Source: Puniceicoccales bacterium (GTDB taxonomy: Bacteria > Verrucomicrobiota > Verrucomicrobiia > Opitutales > LL51). Taken from it: a DNA stretch of 7,290 nt. This document shows positions 1-4,387 of this stretch, piece after piece. The translations under genes were made by a program, and so were the position numbers. The first letter of the stretch is position 1. Every line of letters begins with the position of its first letter. Below the pieces are notes generated by a model. The model was not told where the DNA came from, made no database searches, and saw nothing but the letters and a program-made list of their open reading frames with translations. The stretch lies in NCBI GenBank assembly GCA_031267435.1, contig JAIRZB010000111.1, positions 1 through 7,290 of the forward strand. Reading direction: 5' to 3'.

Positions 1-150
1 GACGCAGATCAATTTCACGTTCTTATCGGTGATGGAATTATTACCCATCTCCAGCATTGACAGAGACGTCTGTGTGAGCCCAATCTGCTTGCCGAAATCA
101 ATTTGACTTAATTCAAGAGCGTTTCTAATTTCTCTTATTCTATGCCGCAT
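1..150 (-). CDS. XRE-family helix-turn-helix repressor (N-terminal part, runs off the left edge)
   Basis: Read leftwards from the ATG complementary to 148-150; 50 residues are visible and the C-terminus lies outside the window. It starts MRHRIREIRNALELSQIDFG and continues with KQIGLTQTSLSMLEMGN. This is the classic Cro/C1-type helix-turn-helix: a 'LSQIDFGKQIG' helix, a turn, then the 'TQTSLSMLEMG' recognition helix, at about residues 14-38. A good Shine-Dalgarno (AAAGGAGA, complementary to about 157-164) sits just upstream. Proteins with this N-terminus are DNA-binding regulators common in prophages and integrated elements. The gene is divergent from the 59-residue gene at 317 and the space between them holds promoters for both, so it probably represses one or both. 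Some relatives carry a C-terminal peptidase or dimerisation domain; that part cannot be judged here. Confidence 0.9.
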   Translation of the reverse strand, partial: MRHRIREIRNALELSQIDFGKQIGLTQTSLSMLEMGNNSITDKNVKLICV

Positions 151-175
151 AGTATTTCTCCTTTCATTGTGGCAT

Positions 176-204
176 AGGATACCACCATAATGATGAAAAA
201 TCAA
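176..204 (-). promoter_or_regulatory. Promoter of the XRE repressor gene
   Basis: On the minus strand a -35 TTGATT (complement of 199-204) is followed by a 17-base spacer and a -10 TATCCT (complement of 176-181). The spacing is ideal and transcription would start a few bases before the ribosome binding site at about 157-164. Part of it lies inside the dyad at 190-217, consistent with autoregulation. The match is by eye. Confidence 0.6.
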
Positions 205-217
205 CCTTAATCATCAT
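190..217. promoter_or_regulatory. Candidate repressor operator (dyad ATGATGA / TCATCAT)
   Basis: A perfect 7-base inverted repeat, ATGATGA (190-196) and TCATCAT (211-217), is separated by 14 bases. It lies between the divergent repressor and rightward promoters and covers the -35 box of the repressor promoter. XRE repressors typically bind such dyads. That this one is the operator is inferred from position only. Confidence 0.45.
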
Positions 218-249
218 CGTGCTAATAATCCAAGTGAACCACATTAGAC

Positions 250-278
250 TTGCCTAGGGGGCTTTGATATGATATTAT
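250..278 (+). promoter_or_regulatory. Rightward promoter facing away from the repressor
   Basis: A -35 TTGCCT (250-255), a 17-base spacer and a -10 TATTAT (273-278) give a good sigma-70-type promoter. The predicted start, about 285, leaves a leader of roughly 30 bases before the ATG at 317. It could also transcribe the genes from 605 onward, because no terminator is seen between 497 and 604. Confidence 0.6.
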
Positions 279-316
279 TTGGATGTTGCATTACTACCAT
301 TGGGATGTGATGAAAA

Positions 317-496
317 ATGTCTAAAATGTCCAGTGCTGATGAGATACTAGAGATTTTTAAGAACCTTTCACCTGAGAATCAACAGACCTTGCTAATGTAT
401 GCCAGGGTGGCACATACTGCAGAGAATTCGGTCAGAAAATCTGTGGAACGTGCGCTTGGGCAAGTGGAAAAAGCATCGTCGGATGAGTTACAGTAA
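317..496 (+). CDS. Small helical protein of 59 residues, unknown function
   Basis: The frame reads ATG TCT AAA ATG TCC ... CAG TAA and gives a 59-residue, mostly charged protein beginning MSKMSSADEILEIFKNLSPE. It continues with NQQTLLMYARVAHTAENSVR and ends in a Glu/Lys/Ser-rich tail. No signal peptide, membrane helix or Cys is present, and it should form two or three short amphipathic helices. Its position directly behind the promoter divergent from an XRE repressor is where small early regulators (Cro-like, anti-repressor or transcript-level) sit in mobile elements. No helix-turn-helix is obvious, so that role is only suggested. The Shine-Dalgarno is weak (GGGATGTGATG before the ATG). An alternative start is the ATG at 326. 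The clean frame behind a good promoter makes a real gene likely. Confidence 0.65.
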   Translation: MSKMSSADEILEIFKNLSPENQQTLLMYARVAHTAENSVRKSVERALGQVEKASSDELQ

Positions 497-569
497 GTTT
501 TCTTTTTTCGATGAGGAGCTGGTGCTAATGGGAAATGTATATTGAAGCGAAAACTATATAGCATATTCA

Positions 570-589
570 GTTTTTTAAAGCTAAAAAAC
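570..589 (+). promoter_or_regulatory. A/T hairpin directly before the ribosome binding site of the gene at 605
   Basis: GTTTTTT (570-576) and AAAAAAC (583-589) form a perfect 7-base stem with a 6-base loop. It ends two bases before the AGGAGGG ribosome binding site. It may affect translation or be a weak attenuator, but an A/T stem of this kind can also arise by chance. Confidence 0.25.
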
Positions 590-604
590 AAGGAGGGCTT
601 TGAA

Positions 605-1294
605 ATGAATTTTTCAACACGGGTGAGAGGGACATTTTTTCTGATCGTATTGACACTGTTTTTTTCTGGCTCCACGGTCGCGAGTGCAGCGGAATATAGC
701 TTGAATATTTTACCTACTTTGGACAGCATAGGGAAAAAACTTACCCTAAAATTCACTTTCCAGGTTGATGGAAAAGACGATTCCCCATTCGCCGGCCTGA
801 GTGAGGAAGATTTCAATGATTTTTCAGAATATTCTTACATTGAATATGCCTTGGCTCAGTCAGATATAAACGGCACAGAAGGCGGAACTGGGAGGATGCT
901 AGAGTCAAAAACTTCGATATTTACCGAAGATAGCATAACAGCAGAATTCGAAGATGAAGCGGTATTTGAGGAAGGGTATTATTTAACTAAAGGGTTTGAC
1001 CTGCGAATCAACTCAGATGCTTTCAAAGCTCTTCCAGAGGCAGAGCAGGAGGCTTTTTTCTATAAGCATTTAGATATTCTCGCGAAATTTTTTGATACAT
1101 ATGCAAGTAGTAATCGGCAACCTTTGTTAATTCACATTACGAAACCGGAAGAGAAACCCATTGATCCTCCTGACGAAAAGCCTGATGAGACCTCAGACAG
1201 AAATAATGGAGGCGGCGGATGTAATGTCGGGTTTCTTGCTTTAGTGTTAATGATTCTTCCATTAAGCATACAAAAGGAGAAAAATAAGAAATGA
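605..1294 (+). CDS. Secreted protein with a C-terminal Synergist-CTERM-like sorting signal
   Basis: A longer frame opens at a TTG at 542, but the ATG at 605 is preceded by a strong AGGAGGG and directly begins a signal peptide, so I choose it (229 residues). The N-terminus MNFSTRVRGTFFLIVLTLFF has a basic start and a hydrophobic core, then a likely signal peptidase I site near VASA/AE. The body (about residues 28-180) is acidic and matches no family I recognise. A Pro/Glu/Lys/Asp-rich stalk follows. The tail is NNGGGGCNVG, a hydrophobic helix (FLALVLMILPL) and a Lys-rich tip. This tripartite ending with a single Cys after glycines resembles Synergist-CTERM signals, which are thought to anchor or process surface proteins. 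Export is well supported; ligand or activity is unknown. The next gene overlaps it by 4 bases (ATGA), so the two are translationally coupled. Confidence 0.85.
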   Translation: MNFSTRVRGTFFLIVLTLFFSGSTVASAAEYSLNILPTLDSIGKKLTLKFTFQVDGKDDSPFAGLSEEDFNDFSEYSYIEYALAQSDINGTEGGTGRMLESKTSIFTEDSITAEFEDEAVFEEGYYLTKGFDLRINSDAFKALPEAEQEAFFYKHLDILAKFFDTYASSNRQPLLIHITKPEEKPIDPPDEKPDETSDRNNGGGGCNVGFLALVLMILPLSIQKEKNKK

Positions 1295-2256
1295 GATTAT
1301 CAAATACTATAATAGCCATATTATTGCTAGTTTTTATGTTTACAGAAAAGGGAGTTGCAGAGCCTAAACACGAAATATTTACAAATAGTGTAGTTAAAGT
1401 AGCTGAAGATTTCATAAAAAATAAATCATACATTGATGAAGATGATGAATTTATTGAAAATATAGACGGTGAAGATAACGGTGAATACGTCCATATGAGA
1501 GTATGGAAAGATGAAAAATCTTTAGTAATTCGTTACTACTTCGACGATACTTGGAAGGAAGGATTTATCGTCAATTTTTGGACAATTGATCCAAAATTAA
1601 TTTTTGCGTCTGGATTAAAAATAGGTGCCCCTCTTTCTGAACTGGAGTCTTTTTATGGCGAAGAAGAAGATTTTTCTCACGTTGATGACCCTGACAAGCC
1701 GACTCAATTTTACTCTTACATGGAAGGATCGTCGGTGACATTCAAATTGGAGAACGGCGTAATAAAATCAATCAACTATGCAGTAAATTTTCCTTTAACT
1801 AGCAGAATGATATCGTACATTGCTGCGGTTCGGGATATTGACACTCCTGTTGAGCAACCCACCTCCCAACCAGCCTTAGCATTTGATTATCAAGGCTCAG
1901 CCGAAGACTTGGTGAGCGCGTTTAGAAATAATGCCTATGCTGCAGAAGAAAAATACGTGGGTAAAAAAATAATAATTAATGGGCTTATAGACAGGATTGA
2001 AAGAAGCGACGATGGCAACCCAATTATTTCCATCAAAATTTATGAGCCAATAGACTTTTTTGGTGGTGTTGCAGGCCTTTATAACAGAACAGACAGTGGT
2101 AATCGTGTTGTGTGTCTGCTCAATAGTAGTGAAAAGAGCAAAGTTGCTAAATTAAGAAGAGATAGGAATGTATTTATAATTGGGATTTGCAAGGGGATAG
2201 GGAAAATGAATTCTTTGATTATGGATAATTGTGCAATAGTAGAAAAAAGGGATTGA
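1291..2256 (+). CDS. Exported protein with a C-terminal OB-fold (tRNA_anti-like) domain
   Basis: The product has 321 residues. The ATG at 1291 overlaps the previous stop (ATGA) and has an AAAGGAG about 11 bases upstream. Residues 1-23 form a signal peptide (hydrophobic IIAILLLVFMF, probable cleavage at GVA/EP) with no lipobox Cys. The middle part contains 'ASGLKIGAPLSELESFYGEE', like the 'G-x-x-iG-x-x-l-x-e-v-x-x-x-yG' start of several periplasmic repeat domains. Residues about 207-320 resemble the OB-fold family named tRNA_anti-like (PF12869): 'AFRNNAYAAEEKYVGKKIII', 'NGLIDRIERS', then 'VVCLL', 'VFIIGICKGIG' and a final 'MDNCAIV'. Despite the name, most such proteins are exported with unknown roles, so nucleic-acid binding should not be assumed. 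Coupling to the gene at 605 suggests the two act together at the cell surface. The gene is visibly A/T-rich compared with the helicase gene. Confidence 0.85.
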   Translation: MRLSNTIIAILLLVFMFTEKGVAEPKHEIFTNSVVKVAEDFIKNKSYIDEDDEFIENIDGEDNGEYVHMRVWKDEKSLVIRYYFDDTWKEGFIVNFWTIDPKLIFASGLKIGAPLSELESFYGEEEDFSHVDDPDKPTQFYSYMEGSSVTFKLENGVIKSINYAVNFPLTSRMISYIAAVRDIDTPVEQPTSQPALAFDYQGSAEDLVSAFRNNAYAAEEKYVGKKIIINGLIDRIERSDDGNPIISIKIYEPIDFFGGVAGLYNRTDSGNRVVCLLNSSEKSKVAKLRRDRNVFIIGICKGIGKMNSLIMDNCAIVEKRD

Positions 2257-2313
2257 GAAATTAATATAAACTTAGCTTCTGAGTTATATTTTTATAGAAA
2301 GAGAGGTTGTGTA

Positions 2314-2658
2314 ATGGCTGATTCATTGATAACGTATAATTATAATGTGTCAGAATCCAAGTTACGAGAACTAATTAGACAGCATGAAACGTTTTGCGTA
2401 CAGGCAAGAAGCAAAGAGGAAGTTTTTAATCTTTGTTCAAATATTGATGAATATATAACCCAAGAAGGACTACGCGCACGTGTTTATACTAAAGGGCGTG
2501 TAGTGGCAGGATTATTGGGCTCTGTCGTCGGACCTGCAGTATTGGCGGGAATTGTAGCACATAATTTATGGACTTATAATCCAGATTATGAAATTGCTCG
2601 TAATATAATCACTAATACAGTAGATGTTGTATATAAAAAGCTGTCTCCTAGTGGTTAA
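2314..2658 (+). CDS. Small protein of 114 residues with one Gly-rich membrane helix, unknown function
   Basis: The start is well supported by AGAGAGG about 7 bases before the ATG. The protein has a soluble, charged N-terminal part (residues 1-60) with Cys28 and Cys41. A basic RVYTKGR segment (56-62) follows, then a hydrophobic Gly/Ala/Val helix at about 63-82. The C-terminal part 'AHNLWTYNPDYEIARN' ends in a Lys-containing tail. There is no cleavable signal peptide, so it is probably an inner-membrane protein. I have a general impression of similar 'YTKGR ... HNL-x-T-x-NPDYEI' proteins in unrelated bacteria, which would suggest a mobile family, but cannot name one. It lies 57 bases after the OB-fold gene and is followed by a strong terminator, so it ends the operon. 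Function is not assigned. Confidence 0.8.
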   Translation: MADSLITYNYNVSESKLRELIRQHETFCVQARSKEEVFNLCSNIDEYITQEGLRARVYTKGRVVAGLLGSVVGPAVLAGIVAHNLWTYNPDYEIARNIITNTVDVVYKKLSPSG

Positions 2659-2726
2659 ATTTAATGTTAAAAGGTATAATAGTTATAAATCTATAAAATT
2701 ATTAATTTTGTATATTAACTAGAAAA

Positions 2727-2770
2727 TCCTAAAAAAGGAGCAAGTTAAAATTCAGCTCCTTTTTTTAGGA
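2727..2770 (+). terminator. Strong hairpin terminator closing the 605-2658 operon
   Basis: The left arm TCCTAAAAAAGGAGC (2727-2741) pairs with the right arm GCTCCTTTTTTTAGGA (2755-2770), with one extra T bulged and a 13-base loop. The GGAGC/GCTCC core followed by seven T is a typical intrinsic terminator, and the A-run on the left arm makes it bidirectional in principle. It separates the 114-residue gene from the zinc-ribbon gene. Confidence 0.85.
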
Positions 2771-2846
2771 AGAATAGTGCATAAAAATCCGTAACTACTC
2801 AAAGTAAATAACTGTTATAGCGTTTTGTATGACTTTTTGTCTGTAA

Positions 2847-2881
2847 AATAGTGATATTTAAAGCATTTAAATATCGCTATT
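2847..2881. repeat. Long A/T hairpin (16-base-pair stem, 3-base loop)
   Basis: AATAGTGATATTTAAA (2847-2862) and TTTAAATATCGCTATT (2866-2881) are reverse complements apart from one T:G wobble, with loop GCA. No T-run follows, so it is not a standard intrinsic terminator. It could be an operator, an RNA hairpin, or a relic of a mobile element. It lies about 115 bases upstream of the zinc-ribbon gene. Confidence 0.75.
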
Positions 2882-2995
2882 ATTATGACATGAATAAAAA
2901 TGATAATTAACGGTAAATTTTTGAGAAAAAGATATCACATGGGAGAAAACATTGGACTAATATATTCCTAATAAAACAGAGGAGTGTGTCTCAGA

Positions 2996-3151
2996 ATGCC
3001 CACTGCATTAGTGAAAAAATGCCCTAAATGTGGTAGAACTAAACCATTAAGTGAATTTTATCATAACTCTACTAGCCCTGATATGCATGGAGGAATATGT
3101 AAAAACTGTCAATTGCGTGTAAACGAGCAAAGAACAAAAAACAAAGAATAA
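2996..3151 (+). CDS. Small zinc-ribbon protein (51 residues)
   Basis: The frame runs from ATG at 2996 to TAA at 3149-3151. It contains two Cys pairs: 'KCPKCGRTKPLSEFYHN' (Cys9, Cys12) and 'GICKNCQ' (Cys35, Cys38), followed by a basic tail RVNEQRTKNKE. This CxxC-(x22)-CxxC pattern with 'K-PLSEFY' is a well-known zinc-ribbon module. It is found alone or attached to HNH nucleases and is common in phage and mobile DNA. Here no HNH residues follow, so it is a stand-alone zinc binder, probably contacting nucleic acid or a protein partner. GAGGAG lies about 11 bases before the ATG. A GTG at 2984 is in frame but too close to that site. The gene at 3166 begins 14 bases after it, so the two are very likely co-transcribed and may work together. 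Confidence 0.8.
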   Translation: MPTALVKKCPKCGRTKPLSEFYHNSTSPDMHGGICKNCQLRVNEQRTKNKE

Positions 3152-3165
3152 AAGGGAAGACCATA

Positions 3166-3546
3166 ATGACTGATAATGAAAAAAGTAAATGTCATGCAAT
3201 AATTCATTCTGCTTCAGTGGCGGCAGGCGCGGCTGGAGCCGGGTTAGCACAAATTCCGGGCTCTGATAATGCTGTGATTACCCCGATACAAGTGGGAATG
3301 ATTCTTGGATTAAGCAGAATATTCGGCAAATCATTGACTGAAGGAGCTGCTTTATCGTTTCTTGCAGAAACGGTTGCAACTATGTTGGGTCGGACAGTGG
3401 CTAGAACTATTACGCAACTACTAATTGGTTGGATACCAGGAATAGGCAATACCGTAAATGCTACAACTGCTGCTGGATTTACTGAAGCTATGGGCTGGGT
3501 GGTTGCCAATCAGTTTGATGAAGAAAGAAAAAAACAAGAAGCGTGA
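3166..3546 (+). CDS. Gly/Ala-rich membrane-associated protein, DUF697-like
   Basis: The product has 126 residues; the start is supported by AAAGGGAAG about 6 bases before the ATG. After a short polar start (MTDNEKSKCHAIIHSAS) most of the protein is hydrophobic and small-residue rich. There is a 'VAAGAAGAGLAQIPGSDNAV' segment (18-37), 'ITPIQVGMILGLSRIFG' (38-54), an Ala/Thr-rich helix (60-80), then 'LLIGWIPGIGNTVNATTAAG' (85-104) and 'FTEAMGWVVA'. The order 'IPG..D..I.PIQ..MI' and then 'WIPGIGN..NA.TA...TEA.GW' resembles DUF697/YcjF domains, often fused to GTPases. Here no GTPase is attached. The final segment FDEERKKQEA is charged. It may be a membrane-inserting or oligomerising effector, but this is inference. 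It follows the zinc-ribbon gene by 14 bases as a likely two-gene unit. Confidence 0.8.
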   Translation: MTDNEKSKCHAIIHSASVAAGAAGAGLAQIPGSDNAVITPIQVGMILGLSRIFGKSLTEGAALSFLAETVATMLGRTVARTITQLLIGWIPGIGNTVNATTAAGFTEAMGWVVANQFDEERKKQEA

Positions 3547-3566
3547 AGCAAATAATTTCTTCCTAG

Positions 3567-3839
3567 AAACAAGTAAGGGAAAAAAATGAACGACGCGCAA
3601 TAATTTTTTTTTTACGTGCGAATGCTGGAGACGGGTTTTCTTACCATAGTGGTACTGCAAACTTCACAGGAAACCCGTCTATAGGTAATCTTTTACTGCT
3701 AATTAACGATAATACTACAACGTCTCCAGGTACCGACAATAAAAATAGCAGTGATGGCTCCAATGCTGGAATTGGCGGAATGGTGACATTGTTTACGGTT
3801 GTGCTGTTTTGCGCTTTGAGAATGCTCGGATATCTGTAA
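3567..3839 (+). pseudogene. Remnant of a second secreted CTERM-type protein gene
   Basis: The frame is open from 3567, just after a TAG, to the TAA at 3837-3839 but has no usable start before an internal ATG at 3771. Its translation looks like protein: 'FLRANAGDGFSYHSGTANF', then 'NNTTTSPGTDNKNSSDGS'-like polar linker sequence, then 'NAGIGGMVTLFTVVLFCALR' and the end MLGYL. The polar linker, Gly/Asn turn, hydrophobic helix and Arg resemble the C-terminus of the protein at 605-1294, but Ser replaces the Cys and the basic tip is reduced. An ATG at 3586, with AAGGGA before it, is out of frame and reaches a stop after five codons. This fits a gene that lost its front by deletion or frameshift. 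A chance frame is possible because inverted repeats overlap it. Confidence 0.4.
3625..3729. repeat. Nested and competing inverted repeats
   Basis: AGACGGGTTTTC (3629-3640) pairs with GGAAACCCGTCT (3669-3680): 12 base pairs with one G:T, enclosing a small hairpin TACCA/TGGTA (3642-3646 and 3650-3654). CTGGAGACG (3625-3633) is also a perfect inverted match to CGTCTCCAG (3721-3729). The two pairings share AGACG, so they exclude each other in RNA. No matching target duplication flanks the outer arms. Confidence 0.6.
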
Positions 3840-3849
3840 AATCCGACCA

Positions 3850-3882
3850 ATCAGAAAAAAATGTGAGCTTTTTTTTTGTTTC
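3850..3882 (+). terminator. Possible weak terminator after the remnant
   Basis: CAGAAA near 3853 and TTTCTG near 3880 can pair across an A-run and a nine-T run, giving an A/U-rich hairpin followed by further T-runs. The stem is poor in G:C, so termination would be inefficient. No better terminator is seen downstream of the gene ending at 3546. Confidence 0.25.
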
Positions 3883-4115
3883 TGTCGTTTTTTCCCCCTC
3901 TTTTGAAATTTGCTCACCTTATTGGTTCTGAAGGCTGTGTAGATTGCCACGGCAAGAAAAACCCTATCGGAGAACATTTTGACCACTTCTAGCCCTGCTG
4001 TTTCTCTCAATGCTGTAAACAAATCTCTCTCTCTTTCTAATCTTCAAGCATCATCAAAATAACCAATGTTCCGATAAAATCAGCAAAGAAATATTTCATT
4101 GCCAATCACACCCTT

Positions 4116-4254
4116 TCGACCCGACTCTACCCAGCTTTCATCCGTATCAATGGAGAAATTTTTGATGGAAGGTTCAAAATTCGGGTGGACGGGTGGACGG
4201 GTGGAAATTTTCGTATTTTGGGCTCGAAAATGCGAAAAATAAAAATTCAACCCG
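4116..4254. repeat. Left octamer (iteron-like) cluster CGGGTNGA with central hairpin
   Basis: Three perfect tandem copies of CGGGTGGA fill 4182-4205. An inverted exact CGGGTTGA (read TCAACCCG) is at 4247-4254. Two further inverted copies are CGGGTCGA at 4116-4123 and a one-mismatch TGGGTAGA at 4126-4133. Between the tandem copies and the inverted copy lies a 12-base-pair hairpin, TTTTCGTATTTT (4208-4219) with AAAATGCGAAAA (4227-4238), one wobble and a 7-base loop. The A/T stretches next to it also mirror each other (AATTTT / AAAATT). The motif was found only on the two sides of the helicase gene. This layout resembles replicator iterons beside an A/T-rich unwinding region, as in P4-like and plasmid origins; binding by the helicase is inferred. 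Confidence 0.7.
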
Positions 4255-4324
4255 CCAGTTCGAAGCTGGAATTTGGTAAAGAAGTCTTTTGTTCGTTCAC
4301 GGATTGTCTTTGGGCCAAGTTGGA

Positions 4325-4353
4325 TTGAGAAGTCTATCATAGAGGGATATAAT
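4325..4353 (+). promoter_or_regulatory. Promoter of the helicase gene
   Basis: TTGAGA (4325-4330), a 17-base spacer and a perfect TATAAT (4348-4353) form the best promoter in the window. The predicted start is near 4360, leaving a short leader with AAGGAGG at 4376-4382, five bases before the ATG. The octamer cluster ends 70 bases upstream, so proteins bound there could influence this promoter. Confidence 0.8.
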
Positions 4354-4387
4354 AGGGAAAACAAGGTATTCATCCAAGGAGGAAACC

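Larger units (their letters stand above)
2659..2995. other. Intergenic region between the membrane-protein gene and the zinc-ribbon gene
   Basis: This 337-base, very A/T-rich stretch has no supported reading frame. It contains the terminator at 2727-2770 and the long A/T hairpin at 2847-2881. The last 50 bases should hold a promoter for the gene at 2996, but no box pair with good spacing stands out. A TAATAT at 2958-2963 could be a -10 without a good -35. Confidence 0.6.
3547..4387. other. Long region without an intact gene, upstream of the helicase
   Basis: In these 841 bases no frame has both a convincing start and a family match. From left to right it holds a broken CTERM-type coding remnant (3567-3839) overlapping inverted repeats and a weak T-rich hairpin (about 3850-3882). 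From 3883 to 4115 nothing clear is seen apart from a short CT run (4024-4034). Then come the octamer cluster and hairpin (4116-4254) and the helicase promoter (4325-4353). Confidence 0.7.

Noticed and set aside
542..604. Upstream extension of the secreted protein gene to a TTG start (21 extra residues)
   Set aside because: No ribosome binding site before the TTG, while the ATG at 605 has a perfect one and directly begins a signal peptide.
3862..3915. GTGAGC / GCTCAC inverted pair around a T-rich stretch
   Set aside because: Only six bases at a distance of about 45; not distinguishable from chance.
3699..4022. Minus-strand frame of 107 codons beginning with TTG
   Set aside because: The first 40 residues look somewhat protein-like, but the frame then runs through poly-A/poly-T into the reverse of the CTERM remnant. 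It has only an AG-repeat as ribosome binding site and no recognisable family.
4022..4036. CT dinucleotide run as a functional repeat
   Set aside because: Only about five units; short simple repeats of this kind occur by chance.
4182..4205. CRISPR-like array
   Set aside because: The three 8-base units are directly adjacent with no spacers.
4150..4240. Plus-strand 29-codon frame through the tandem octamers
   Set aside because: No ribosome binding site, and the protein is merely the translation of the repeat and hairpin.
4080..4373. Minus-strand frame of 97 codons across the left octamer cluster
   Set aside because: It covers the octamer repeats, hairpin and helicase promoter in reverse, with no ribosome binding site or family signal.
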